64,000 nt of DNA from NCBI GenBank assembly GCA_009720755.1, contig WNKV01000004.1, forward strand, positions 1 through 64,000, given 5' to 3'. Below the pieces are notes generated by a model. The model was not told the origin of the DNA and made no database searches. It saw only the letters and a program-made list of their open reading frames with translations. Source of the stretch: Rhodoplanes serenus (GTDB lineage: Bacteria; Pseudomonadota; Alphaproteobacteria; Rhizobiales; Xanthobacteraceae). This document shows, piece after piece, positions 43,627-51,788 of the stretch. Made by a program: the position numbers and the translations under genes. Positions within the stretch are counted from its first letter, which is position 1. Every line of letters begins with the position of its first letter.

Positions 43627-44805
43627 ATGCTCCGACAGGTCCTCGCGGTCACCCGCATCAATCTCGCCAGCATCCCGCAGCGGTTCTGGCTGTCGCTCTC
43701 CACCGTGGTGGCGGTGGGGCTCGTCGTCATGGTGCTGCTGTCGTTCCTGTCGATGGCAGCCGGCTTCCGCCGCACACTCGCGAGCTCTGGCGCCGACGAC
43801 GTCGCCATCGCGCTGCGGGCCGGGGCGCGGGCCGAGGTCAACAGCGTCATCGGGCGCGATCAGGTGCGGCTGCTGGAGGATGCGCCCGGCCTCGTGCGCG
43901 ACGCCCAGGGCAAGCCGGTCTCCTCCGCCGAGCTTTACCTGGTGGTCGACGGCATCAAGCGGTCGAGCCAGACCAAGGCCAACCTGCCGCTGCGCGGCAT
44001 CGGCGAGCAGGGTGCCGCGGTGCGCCAGGGCATCCGCATCACCGGGGGCCGGATGTTCGCGCCCGGCAGCAACGAGGTGGTGGTCGGCAAGAGCCTGCTG
44101 CGCGAGTTCGAGGGCTTCGAGCTCGGCCGCACGGTGCGGTTGGCCAGCGGAAACTGGACGGTGGTCGGCATCTTCGAGGCCGACGGCAGCGTCTTCGAGT
44201 CGGAGATCTGGGCCGACCTGCCGGTGGTGCAGAGCCTGTTCAACCGCAACAACGTGTTCCAGACCATGCGGATGCGGCTGACCGGGCCGGACGCGCTGAC
44301 GCAGCTCGTCGCCTACAATGACGGCGATCCGCGCCTCAAGCTCGAGGTCAAGTCCGAGAAGGACTATTTCGCCGACCAATCGTCGGAGACCTCCGACCTG
44401 ATCCAGAAGCTCGGCTGGCCGCTCGCCATCGCGATGGCGCTCGGTGCGCTCGCCGGCGCGCTGAACACCATGTACTCGTCGGTGGCGTCGCGCTCGGTCG
44501 AGATCGCGACGCTGCGGGCGATCGGCTTCGGCGGCTTTCCGGCCTTCGTCGGCACGCTGGTCGAGTCGCTCCTGCTCGCCGCCATCGGGGGCGTGCTCGG
44601 GGCGCTGTTCGCCTGGCTGATCTTCGACGGCTTCTCGGCCTCGACGCTCGGAGCGAGCTTCACCCAGGTGGTGTTCAGCTTCCGGCTGACGCCCGGCCTG
44701 ATCGGCCAGGGCATCGCGCTCGCCCTGGTGGTCGGCCTGATCGGCGGGCTCCTTCCGGCGATCCGCGCGGCCCGCATGCCGATCGTCCAGGGCTTGCAGG
44801 GATAG
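43627..44805 (+). CDS. FtsX-like ABC permease (second)
   Basis: A 392-residue permease of the same build as its neighbour, starting one base after that gene's stop: an N-terminal helix (about 23-48), a periplasmic domain, then three C-terminal helices. Its coupling helix is ASRSVEIATLRAIGFGG. Two non-identical permeases plus one ATPase suggest a heterodimeric transporter. Confidence 0.92.
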   Translation: MLRQVLAVTRINLASIPQRFWLSLSTVVAVGLVVMVLLSFLSMAAGFRRTLASSGADDVAIALRAGARAEVNSVIGRDQVRLLEDAPGLVRDAQGKPVSSAELYLVVDGIKRSSQTKANLPLRGIGEQGAAVRQGIRITGGRMFAPGSNEVVVGKSLLREFEGFELGRTVRLASGNWTVVGIFEADGSVFESEIWADLPVVQSLFNRNNVFQTMRMRLTGPDALTQLVAYNDGDPRLKLEVKSEKDYFADQSSETSDLIQKLGWPLAIAMALGALAGALNTMYSSVASRSVEIATLRAIGFGGFPAFVGTLVESLLLAAIGGVLGALFAWLIFDGFSASTLGASFTQVVFSFRLTPGLIGQGIALALVVGLIGGLLPAIRAARMPIVQGLQG

Positions 44806-44836
44806 GGCACGCTCGGCGGAGATGCGCCGAGCCTCA

Positions 44837-44860
44837 CCTCTCCCCGCAGGCGGGGAGAGG
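44837..44860. repeat. CCTCTCCCCGC hairpin repeat
   Basis: Perfect inverted repeat of 11 bases with a two-base centre, in the gap between the convergent permease and homospermidine synthase genes. Same family as the elements at 15.9 and 18.1 kb. It may double as a transcription end for one or both genes. Confidence 0.75.
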
Positions 44861-44895
44861 GAACGCGCGCGGCGCTGCCCCGCTTCTGCGCGCCG

Positions 44896-46326
44896 TCAGC
44901 GCACCAGCACGTTGCGGAACTGCCAGGGATCGCTGGTGTCGATGTCCTCGGGGAAGAAGCCCGGGCGGTCGGTGAGCGGCGTCCAATCCGTGTAGGTGCC
45001 GATCACCGGGCCGAGATAGGGGCGCTGGACCTCCAGGCAGCGGCGGAAGTCGAGATCGTCGGCCTCGACGATGCCGGCCTCCGGGTTCTCCAGCGTCCAC
45101 ACCATGCCGGCCAGCACCGCCGAGGTGACCTGGAGGCCGGTCGCGTTCTGATACGGCGCCAGTTCGCGAGTCTCGTCGATGGAGAGCTGCGAGCCGTACC
45201 AATAGGCGTTCTTGGCGTGGCCATAGATCAGCACGCCCAGCTCGTCGATGCCGTCGACGATCTCGGTCTCGTCGAGGATGTGGATCTTGTCCTGGCGGCG
45301 GCCGGCGCGGCCGTACAGCTCGTGCAGCGACAGCACGGCGTCGTCGCACGGGTGATAGGCATAGTGGCAGGTCGGCCGGTAGACGACGCGGTCGCCGTCA
45401 CGCACGGTTAGGTAGTCGGCGATCGAGATCGACTCGTTGTGGGTGACCAGAAAGCCGTATTGCGGCCCCGGCGTCGGCGTCCACGAGCGCACCCGCGTGT
45501 TGGCGCCGGGCTGGAGCAGGTAGATGGCGGCGCCGCAGCCCGTCTCGTGGGTGCGGGCGTTCTCGGGCCTCCAGGTCTCGTGGGTGCCGAAGCCGAGCTC
45601 GGACGGCTGCATGCCTTCCGACAGGAAGCCCTCGACCGACCAGGTGTTGACGAACACGTTGCGCGGCTTCGGGTGCTTGGCCCGCTGGGTGTCGCGCTCG
45701 GCGATGTGGATGCCCTTGACGCCGAGCTTGTGGGCGAGCCGGCCCCAGCCCTCGCGGGTCTTCGGCACGACGGTCTCCACGCCGGTGTCGCGGGCGATGT
45801 CGAGCAGCGCCTGCTTGACGAACCACGACACCATGCCGGGATTGGCGCCGCAGCACGACACCGCGGTGATGCCGCCCGGATGGCGCCGCCGCGCCTCCAG
45901 CACGCTCTCGCGCAGCATGTAGTTGGTGCGCGCCGAGGGAGGCGCCGACTTGTCGAAGTAGAGGCCGGGCCACGGCTCGGCGACGGTGTCGATGTAGAAG
46001 CAGCCGAGCTCGCGGGCGAGCTCCATGAGGGCGACCGAGGAGGTGTCGACCGACACGTTGACGCAGAAGCCGCGGCCCTCGCCCTTGGTCAGCAGCGGCG
46101 TCAGCAGCGCCCGGTAGTTGTCGCGGGTGACGGCCTCGTGGACGAAGCGGATGCCGCGCTCGTCGAGAAGGCCGCGGTCGGTGTCGCACGGGTCGATCAC
46201 GACGAAGCGCGACTTGTCGAACGCGAAGTGGCGCTCGATCAGCGGCAGGACTCCCTTTCCGATCGAGCCGAACCCGATCATGACGATGGGGCCGTCGATG
46301 CGGCCATGCACGGGCCAGGTGGTCAT
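44896..46326 (-). CDS. hss: Homospermidine synthase
   Basis: NAD-dependent enzyme that joins two putrescine (or putrescine and spermidine) to form sym-homospermidine, a main polyamine of Rhizobiales. The 476 residues begin with the Rossmann segment IVMIGFGSIGKGVLPLI, then have CGANPGMVSWFVKQALLDIA, FVNTWSVEGF and HYAYHPCDDAVLSLHELYG, all typical of the bacterial enzyme. The ATG at 46326 has GGAG ten bases upstream; the longer frame extends into noise. Downstream in the direction of the ornithine decarboxylase gene, which supplies its substrate. Confidence 0.96.
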   Translation of the reverse strand: MTTWPVHGRIDGPIVMIGFGSIGKGVLPLIERHFAFDKSRFVVIDPCDTDRGLLDERGIRFVHEAVTRDNYRALLTPLLTKGEGRGFCVNVSVDTSSVALMELARELGCFYIDTVAEPWPGLYFDKSAPPSARTNYMLRESVLEARRRHPGGITAVSCCGANPGMVSWFVKQALLDIARDTGVETVVPKTREGWGRLAHKLGVKGIHIAERDTQRAKHPKPRNVFVNTWSVEGFLSEGMQPSELGFGTHETWRPENARTHETGCGAAIYLLQPGANTRVRSWTPTPGPQYGFLVTHNESISIADYLTVRDGDRVVYRPTCHYAYHPCDDAVLSLHELYGRAGRRQDKIHILDETEIVDGIDELGVLIYGHAKNAYWYGSQLSIDETRELAPYQNATGLQVTSAVLAGMVWTLENPEAGIVEADDLDFRRCLEVQRPYLGPVIGTYTDWTPLTDRPGFFPEDIDTSDPWQFRNVLVR

Positions 46327-46454
46327 TGGTCGGGTACTCCGAACGACGTGGGTGGATGGCGAAGCGGCAGGACGGGCGTCACCCGCGGGGGACGGGGGCG
46401 CCCGCGATGCCGGGACACTGGCGTGCCTTCGTGAACGACAAACGACGGGGCGAA

Positions 46455-47042
46455 TCAAGCCGCATGCCGCACTCCTGCACCGCGCCCGCCGGCCTTGCGT
46501 CGGGCCGGGCGAGTGGCAGGCTGGCGCAGCGGCGCGGCCGCCGGCCGTCGGGTGATCGTCCCGGCCACGCCGGCGAGGGCGCCGGGGACCAGCTCGCGGG
46601 CGAGCAGGCGCGCCGGCTCGAACGGTCCCGGCATCGCCAGGGCGCCGGTCGCCGCCGCCGAGAAGCCGAAGCGCGCGTAGTAAGGCGCGTCGCCGACCAG
46701 CAGCACCGCGGCATGGCCGAGCTGATGCGCCAGTGTGAGACACTGATGCATCAGTACGGCGCCGATGCCCTCGCCCTGGCGGTCGGGCTCGACCGCCAGC
46801 GGCCCCAGCAGCAGCACGTCGCGGCCGCCGGCCGCGACCGGCCACAGGCGGACGGTGCCGACCACGCGGGAGCCTCCGGCGGGGCCGGCTTCGGTGGCGA
46901 CCAGCGCCAGCCCGGCGGCCGGCGTGTTGCCGGCGCGCAGGCGCTCGGAGGTCTTGGCGAAGCGGCCGGGGCCGAAGGCGCGGTCGAGCAGGGCATCGCG
47001 GGCTGCGACGTCGGACGGGCGCTCGGGACGGATGATGATCAT
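46455..47042 (-). CDS. GNAT N-acetyltransferase, YhbS-like
   Basis: A 195-residue acetyltransferase. The acetyl-CoA loop is LAVEPDRQGEGIGAVLM, and the following VLLVGDAPYYARFGFSAA places it in the YhbS-like group. The C-terminal 30 residues are Arg/Ala-rich. It lies between the ornithine decarboxylase and homospermidine synthase genes on the same strand, so a polyamine-related substrate is tempting, but gaps of 165 and 128 bases leave operon membership open. Confidence 0.87.
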   Translation of the reverse strand: MIIIRPERPSDVAARDALLDRAFGPGRFAKTSERLRAGNTPAAGLALVATEAGPAGGSRVVGTVRLWPVAAGGRDVLLLGPLAVEPDRQGEGIGAVLMHQCLTLAHQLGHAAVLLVGDAPYYARFGFSAAATGALAMPGPFEPARLLARELVPGALAGVAGTITRRPAAAPLRQPATRPARRKAGGRGAGVRHAA

Positions 47043-47108
47043 GGCAGTGCCCTCGCTGAAGCGCTGCGAGCCGAAGGCTGGTGAACAGCTTGGAAAAGCT
47101 CCGCCGTC

Positions 47109-47185
47109 ATGGCCGGGCTGGTCCCGGCCATCCACGTCTTGCGTGCGGCGACGTCGGCGTGGGTGCCCGGGACAAGCCCGGGCAC
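47109..47185. repeat. ATGGCCGGG double-hairpin repeat
   Basis: Two hairpins in a row: ATGGCCGGG/CCCGGCCAT (47109-47131) and GTGCCCGGG/CCCGGGCAC (47163-47185). This resembles a dispersed element common in intergenic regions of Bradyrhizobium-like genomes (a second family, distinct from the CCTCTCCCC hairpins). It separates ornithine decarboxylase from the GNAT gene. Confidence 0.7.
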
Positions 47186-47207
47186 GAGTCGGAGGGCGGG
47201 TCGGCCC

Positions 47208-48338
47208 TCAGATGTGGTAGGTCTTCAGCGGCGCGAAGCCGTTGAACGCCACCGCCGAGTAGGTCGACGTGTAGGCGCCGGTCCCTTCGATCAGCAGCTT
47301 GTCGCCGATCTCCAGGCTCACCGGCAGCGGGTACGGGTTCTTCTCGTACAGCACGTCGGCCGAATCGCAGGTCGGGCCGGCGAGCACGCAGGCGCTGACC
47401 TGATCACCGTCCCGCGGCGTGCGGATCGGGTAGCGGATCGCCTCGTCCATCGTCTCGGCGAGACCGCCGAACTTGCCGATGTCGAGATAGACCCAGCGGG
47501 TCTCGTCGGCGGCGCTCTTGGTCGACACCAGCACCACCTCGGTCTCGATCACGCCGGCATTGCCCACCATGCCGCGGCCCGGCTCGATGATGGTCTCCGG
47601 GATGGCGTTGCCGAAGTGCTTGCGCAGCGCCCGGAAGATCGAGCGGCCGTAGGTCTCCACCGCCGGCACGTCCTTCAGGTACTTGGTCGGAAACCCGCCG
47701 CCGAGGTTGACCATCGAGAGCTGGATGCCGCGCTCCGCGCAGGCGCGGAAGATGGCGCCGGCCGACTTCAGCGCCCGGTCCCAGGACCGCACGTTGCGCT
47801 GCTGCGAGCCGACATGGAACGACACGCCATACGCCTCGAGCCCGAGCCGGTGGGCGTGCTCGAGCACGTCCACCGCCATGGCGGCGTCACAGCCGAACTT
47901 GCGCGACAGCGGCCACTCGGCGCCGGCGCAGTCGTAGAGGAAGCGGCAGAACACCCGCGCGCCCGGCGCGGCGCGGGCCACCTTCTCGACCTCGGCGGTG
48001 CTGTCGACCGCGAACAGGCGCACGCCCAGCGCGAAGGCGCGCGCGATGTCGCGCTCCTTCTTGATGGTGTTGCCGAACGAGATGCGGTCCGGCGCGGCAC
48101 CGGCGGCGAGCGCCATCTCGATCTCCGGCACCGACGCGGTGTCGAAGCACGAGCCGAGCGAGGCCAGCAGCGACAGCACCTCCGGGGCCGGATTCGCCTT
48201 GACGGCGTAGAACACCCGGGTGTCCGGCAGCGCGTGCGCGAACGCCATGTAGTTGTCGCGGACCACATCGAGGTCGACGACGAGGCACGGGCCGTCCTCA
48301 CGGCGGTGGCGCAGAAACTCGCGGATGCGCTCGGTCAT
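47208..48338 (-). CDS. Ornithine decarboxylase (fold type III)
   Basis: PLP-dependent enzyme that makes putrescine from ornithine. The 376 residues carry the PLP lysine K47 in FYAVKANP, the His in VSFHVGSQQ, the phosphate loop EPGRGMVG, and C324-D325 in AGPTCDSADVLYE, the active-site Cys-Asp of eukaryote-type ODCs. Some relatives also accept lysine. GGGGAG precedes the ATG. Putrescine feeds the neighbouring homospermidine synthase. A promoter candidate about 430 bases upstream implies a long leader, and alphaproteobacterial ODC genes of this type are known to carry the speF RNA motif there. Confidence 0.95.
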   Translation of the reverse strand: MTERIREFLRHRREDGPCLVVDLDVVRDNYMAFAHALPDTRVFYAVKANPAPEVLSLLASLGSCFDTASVPEIEMALAAGAAPDRISFGNTIKKERDIARAFALGVRLFAVDSTAEVEKVARAAPGARVFCRFLYDCAGAEWPLSRKFGCDAAMAVDVLEHAHRLGLEAYGVSFHVGSQQRNVRSWDRALKSAGAIFRACAERGIQLSMVNLGGGFPTKYLKDVPAVETYGRSIFRALRKHFGNAIPETIIEPGRGMVGNAGVIETEVVLVSTKSAADETRWVYLDIGKFGGLAETMDEAIRYPIRTPRDGDQVSACVLAGPTCDSADVLYEKNPYPLPVSLEIGDKLLIEGTGAYTSTYSAVAFNGFAPLKTYHI

Positions 48339-48768
48339 GGCGCTCTCCCCAACAGGCTAGGTGGAGGCCGGCGAACGGCCTCGCGGTGAGTGCGGCCGGA
48401 GACGCCTCCACGACCACGCGCGATGGGGACGCGTGCGTCGTGAACGGCTCTTCGACCGTCCGTGCTGCCTTGGATTGGAAAGGGGAGGCCCCGATCCGCA
48501 CGCCCGGCAATGATGAACAAGCCTCTTCGGCGCCCCGACCGGCGGTGGAATGCCGGCAGGACCAAAAAAGCCCGCTCCGTCGTTGCTTTAAGCCGCGTCC
48601 CCCGCTGAGGACGGGGTGCGCCGGTTTCGCCTCCGGCTGTCGATCAAGTGGTCGGAGCTCTGATGATCGGGATCTCGCGATCTGCCGATCTCGCTCCGGG
48701 CGGCTGTCCGGCCTCTTGTCCGGATGCCCACCGATCGACACACGGCCACAGGCACGTGCGAAATTGGG
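48339..48768 (-). ncRNA. Candidate structured leader of ornithine decarboxylase (speF-motif type)
   Basis: Long untranslated region between a promoter candidate and the ODC start. It contains a GCCGG..CCGGC hairpin and a CGTCC..GGACG hairpin (about 48600-48640), and a G+C-rich segment followed by six U at 48569-48564 that resembles an attenuator. A perfect 7-base hairpin with a five-base loop (48364-48382) lies just before the ribosome site. The speF RNA motif is known upstream of alphaproteobacterial ODC genes; I could not match its consensus by eye, so this is position- and structure-based inference. Confidence 0.45.
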
Positions 48769-48775
48769 CAGGGGT

Positions 48776-48804
48776 CACTTAGGTGATTTGAACGGGGGGT
48801 GCAA
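48776..48804 (-). promoter_or_regulatory. Promoter candidate for the ODC leader
   Basis: On the minus strand TTGCAC is followed after 17 bases by TAAGTG, a fair -35 and a weak -10. Transcription would start near 48768, giving a leader of about 430 nt. Confidence 0.35.
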
Positions 48805-48944
48805 GACGTTTCGGCCGCCCGTCCGGCCTGCCGAGCGAGAATTTTTTTGAAAAAGTTCGCGAGGATTTAACCAGTGTCCGACGTGCCACACCTGGTGCGG
48901 TTCACCGTCTGCTCGGCAGTCCCGGCAGCCCTCCGGGCGGCCCG

Positions 48945-49232
48945 TCAGCCGCGCCGCGTGAACGGCTCGATCTGCATGCCGTGGCGGACGAACTGCACCA
49001 TGACGATGGCGCCCAGCCCCATCAGCAGCGCCTGGAAGCCATAGACGCCGTAGTCGCCGAGGCCGAGCAGGTTGGCGATCGCCCAGCCGCCCGCGAAGCC
49101 GGCCCCGAACACCTCGGCGCCGATCAGGATGGCGGCGCCGAGCACCGTGGTGACGTTCTTCCAGAGGATGCGGCGCGGAGCCGAAACGGTGTCGAGCACG
49201 GGCAGATCCTTTCGTCCGGCCGGACTCTCCAT
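48945..49232 (-). CDS. Small conserved membrane protein
   Basis: A 95-residue protein with two membrane helices (about 27-55 and 62-82) and short polar ends. The Gly-rich GAEVFGAGFAGGWAIANLLGLG links them. I recognise it as a type of small Rhizobiales inner-membrane protein, function unknown. The ribosome site is weak. Confidence 0.7.
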   Translation of the reverse strand: MESPAGRKDLPVLDTVSAPRRILWKNVTTVLGAAILIGAEVFGAGFAGGWAIANLLGLGDYGVYGFQALLMGLGAIVMVQFVRHGMQIEPFTRRG

Positions 49233-49336
49233 GAAACCCGGACGCGGTCAAGCCCGTGCACTTGGCTCACCGTGAGCCGGTGGCGGAGGCGCCCGGCCGG
49301 CACGGTGCACCGGAGTCGCGGGTCGCGGCGGGCCGC

Positions 49337-49546
49337 TCACCAGCAGACGCGACGAGCCCAGCAGCCGCGACGGTTGCAGACGCGGCGCACCGCGCACGGA
49401 ACCTGGTGCAGAATCGAGGCGGAGGTGGAGGCGGTGCCGATCGCGCCGGCTCCGGCGGTGGCCGCCGTCGCGACGGGCGCGAGAAGCGGTGTCCCGAGCA
49501 GCCCGAACGCGATGGCGATGGCGGCGGCGGCCACTATATTGCGCAT
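49337..49546 (-). CDS. Small secreted Cys-rich peptide
   Basis: A 69-residue precursor: signal peptide (about 1-29, AAAIAIAFGLLGTPLLAP core, cleavage after VATA) and a mature part of about 40 residues. The mature peptide ends in a basic segment with four Cys spaced C-x5-C-x4-C-x5-C (VPCAVRRVCNRRGCWARRVCW). GGAGG stands five bases before the ATG, which makes this short gene credible. The Cys could form two disulfides in the periplasm. Function unknown. Confidence 0.72.
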   Translation of the reverse strand: MRNIVAAAAIAIAFGLLGTPLLAPVATAATAGAGAIGTASTSASILHQVPCAVRRVCNRRGCWARRVCW

Positions 49547-49667
49547 GCGGTCCTCCCGTGTGGGTCCCCGTCGGATCGGTGGGCGGGGCGGTTGCCGATC
49601 GGCCGCCCGCCCGACCTCGGGTGCCGGGCGAGCCCGATCCCCTTACCAGTATCCGAGGCGGTGCTTC

Positions 49668-51737
49668 ATGACACATCACACCTCCACGAGCGGCGGTGCC
49701 GGCAATCCACTCCTCGCCGACTGGACCGCGCCGTTCGGGGCGCCGCCCTTCGCGGCCATCGCGCCGGAGCATTTCGAGCCCGCCTTCACGGCCGCGCTCG
49801 CCGAACACCGCACCGAGATCGAATCAATCGCCACCAATCCCGAGCCGCCGACCTTCGACAACAGCGTGGCGGCGCTGGAGCGCAGCGGCCGCACGCTCGC
49901 CCGCGTCGCGTCGGTCTTCTATGTTCTGGCCGGCGCCCACACCAACGACGCCCTCCTGGCGCTGGAGCGCACGCTGGCGCCGCGGCTCGCCGCGCATGCC
50001 AATGCGATCCGCACCGATGCGCGGCTGTGGGCCCGGCTGACCGCGCTCGGCGACGGCGCCGGCCTCGGTCCCGAGCAGGCGCGCCTCCTCGATCGCTATC
50101 GCATCACCTTCCGCCGCTCCGGGGCGGGACTCGATGCCGCCGCCAAGGCGCGGCTCGCCGAGATCACCCAGCGGCTCGCCACCCTCGGCACCACCTTCAG
50201 CCAGAACGTGCTCGCCGACGAGCAGTCCTTCGTGCTGCTGCTCGACGAGGCCGACCTCGCCGGCCTGTCGCCGGCGGCTCGCGAGGAGGCCCGCGCCGCC
50301 GCGGCCGAGCGCGGCCATCCGGGCCGCTTCGCCGTCACGCTAGCCCGCGCCAGCGTCGAGGGGTTCCTGCGCGCGGCCGAGCGGCGCGATCTGCGCGAGC
50401 AGGCGTTCCGGGCCTGGGCGGCGCGCGGCGAGGGCGGCGGGGCGACCGACAACACCGCCGTGATCGCCGAGACGGTGCGGCTGCGGGCCGAGCGGGCCAG
50501 GCTCCTCGGTTACGACAGCTTCGCGGCGTTCCGGCTGGAGGACGCCATGGCCAAGACCCCGGAGGCGGTGCGCGATCTGCTCGAGCGGGTGTGGCGGCCG
50601 GCGCGGGCGCGGGCGCTCGCCGACCGCGACGCCATGCAGGAGATGATTCGCCAGGACGGCAGCAACACGCCGCTCGCCGCCTGGGACTGGCGCTTCTATG
50701 CCGAGCGGCTGCGGCGGGCGCGCTACGGTATCGACGAGGACGAGGTGCGCGCCCATCTGCCGCTCGATGCCATGATCGCGGCTGCCTTCGACGTCGCCCA
50801 TCGCCTGTTCGGGCTCTCCTTCGCCGAGCGCCACGACGTGCCGGTGTGGCATCCCGACGTGCGGGTGTGGGCGGTGACCGGCGCCGACGGACGGCCGCTC
50901 GGCCTGTTCTTCGGCGACTATTTCGCCCGGGCGAGCAAGCGGTCGGGCGCCTGGATGACGTCGCTGCGCAAGCAGGAGCGGCTCGACGGCGAGGTGCTGC
51001 CGCTGATCGTCAACGTGACCAACTTCGCCAAGCCGGCGCCCGGCGAGCCGGCGCTCCTGTCGTTCGACGACGCCCGCACGCTGTTTCACGAGTTCGGCCA
51101 CGCGCTGCACGGCCTCCTCTCGGACGTCACCTATCCGACGCTCTCCGGCACCGCGGTCGCCACCGACTTCGTCGAGTTGCCGTCGCAGCTCTACGAGCAC
51201 TGGCTGGAGCGGCCCGAGGTGCTCAAGCGCTTCGCCCGCCACGCCCGGACGGGCGCCCCGATGCCCGACGCGCTCATCGAGCGGCTGGCGCGCGCCCGCA
51301 CCTTCAACCAGGGCTTCGCCACGGTGGAGTACGTCGCCTCGGCGCTGGTCGATCTCGACTTCCATGCGTTGACGCCGGAGGCGGCGGCCGCCATCGACCC
51401 GCAGGCGTTCGAGCGTGACGCGCTCGCCCGGATCGGCATGCCGGACGAGATCGTCATGCGGCATCGGCCGCCGCACTTCACCCATGTGTTCGCGGGCGGC
51501 GGCTACGCGGCCGCCTATTACAGCTACATGTGGTCGGAGGTGCTGGACGCCGACGCCTTCGCGGCATTCGAGGAGGCCGGCGACGTGTTCCATCCGGAGA
51601 CGGCGCGGCGCCTGCGCGATCACGTCTACGCGGCCGGCAATGCCCGCGATCCCGCCGACGCCTATGTGGGTTTCCGCGGCCGCCTGCCGGAGGCCGATGC
51701 GCTGTTGAGGAAGCGCGGCCTCGCCGACGCGGCGTGA
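49668..51737 (+). CDS. dcp: M3 family oligopeptidase / dipeptidyl carboxypeptidase
   Basis: Zinc metallopeptidase of the thimet-oligopeptidase family. The 689 residues have the zinc motif H474-E-F-G-H478 in TLFHEFGHALHG and the further conserved TDFVELPSQLYEHW and GGGYAAAYYSYMWSEVLDADAF. There is no signal peptide, so it is cytosolic and degrades short peptides. PrlC/OpdA- and Dcp-type members are hard to separate by eye; the length and the C-terminal region favour Dcp. The ATG at 49668 has GAGG nine bases upstream. Confidence 0.92.
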   Translation: MTHHTSTSGGAGNPLLADWTAPFGAPPFAAIAPEHFEPAFTAALAEHRTEIESIATNPEPPTFDNSVAALERSGRTLARVASVFYVLAGAHTNDALLALERTLAPRLAAHANAIRTDARLWARLTALGDGAGLGPEQARLLDRYRITFRRSGAGLDAAAKARLAEITQRLATLGTTFSQNVLADEQSFVLLLDEADLAGLSPAAREEARAAAAERGHPGRFAVTLARASVEGFLRAAERRDLREQAFRAWAARGEGGGATDNTAVIAETVRLRAERARLLGYDSFAAFRLEDAMAKTPEAVRDLLERVWRPARARALADRDAMQEMIRQDGSNTPLAAWDWRFYAERLRRARYGIDEDEVRAHLPLDAMIAAAFDVAHRLFGLSFAERHDVPVWHPDVRVWAVTGADGRPLGLFFGDYFARASKRSGAWMTSLRKQERLDGEVLPLIVNVTNFAKPAPGEPALLSFDDARTLFHEFGHALHGLLSDVTYPTLSGTAVATDFVELPSQLYEHWLERPEVLKRFARHARTGAPMPDALIERLARARTFNQGFATVEYVASALVDLDFHALTPEAAAAIDPQAFERDALARIGMPDEIVMRHRPPHFTHVFAGGGYAAAYYSYMWSEVLDADAFAAFEEAGDVFHPETARRLRDHVYAAGNARDPADAYVGFRGRLPEADALLRKRGLADAA

Positions 51738-51788
51738 CGGCGGCGCACTCCCGGTAGCGGGCCGACCCGGCTCGCGCCGGGAGGGCGC

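Noticed and set aside
48298-48741. 147-residue minus-strand frame in the ODC leader
   Set aside because: Overlaps the ODC start, lacks a family motif and lies where a structured leader is more likely. A short leader peptide inside it cannot be excluded.
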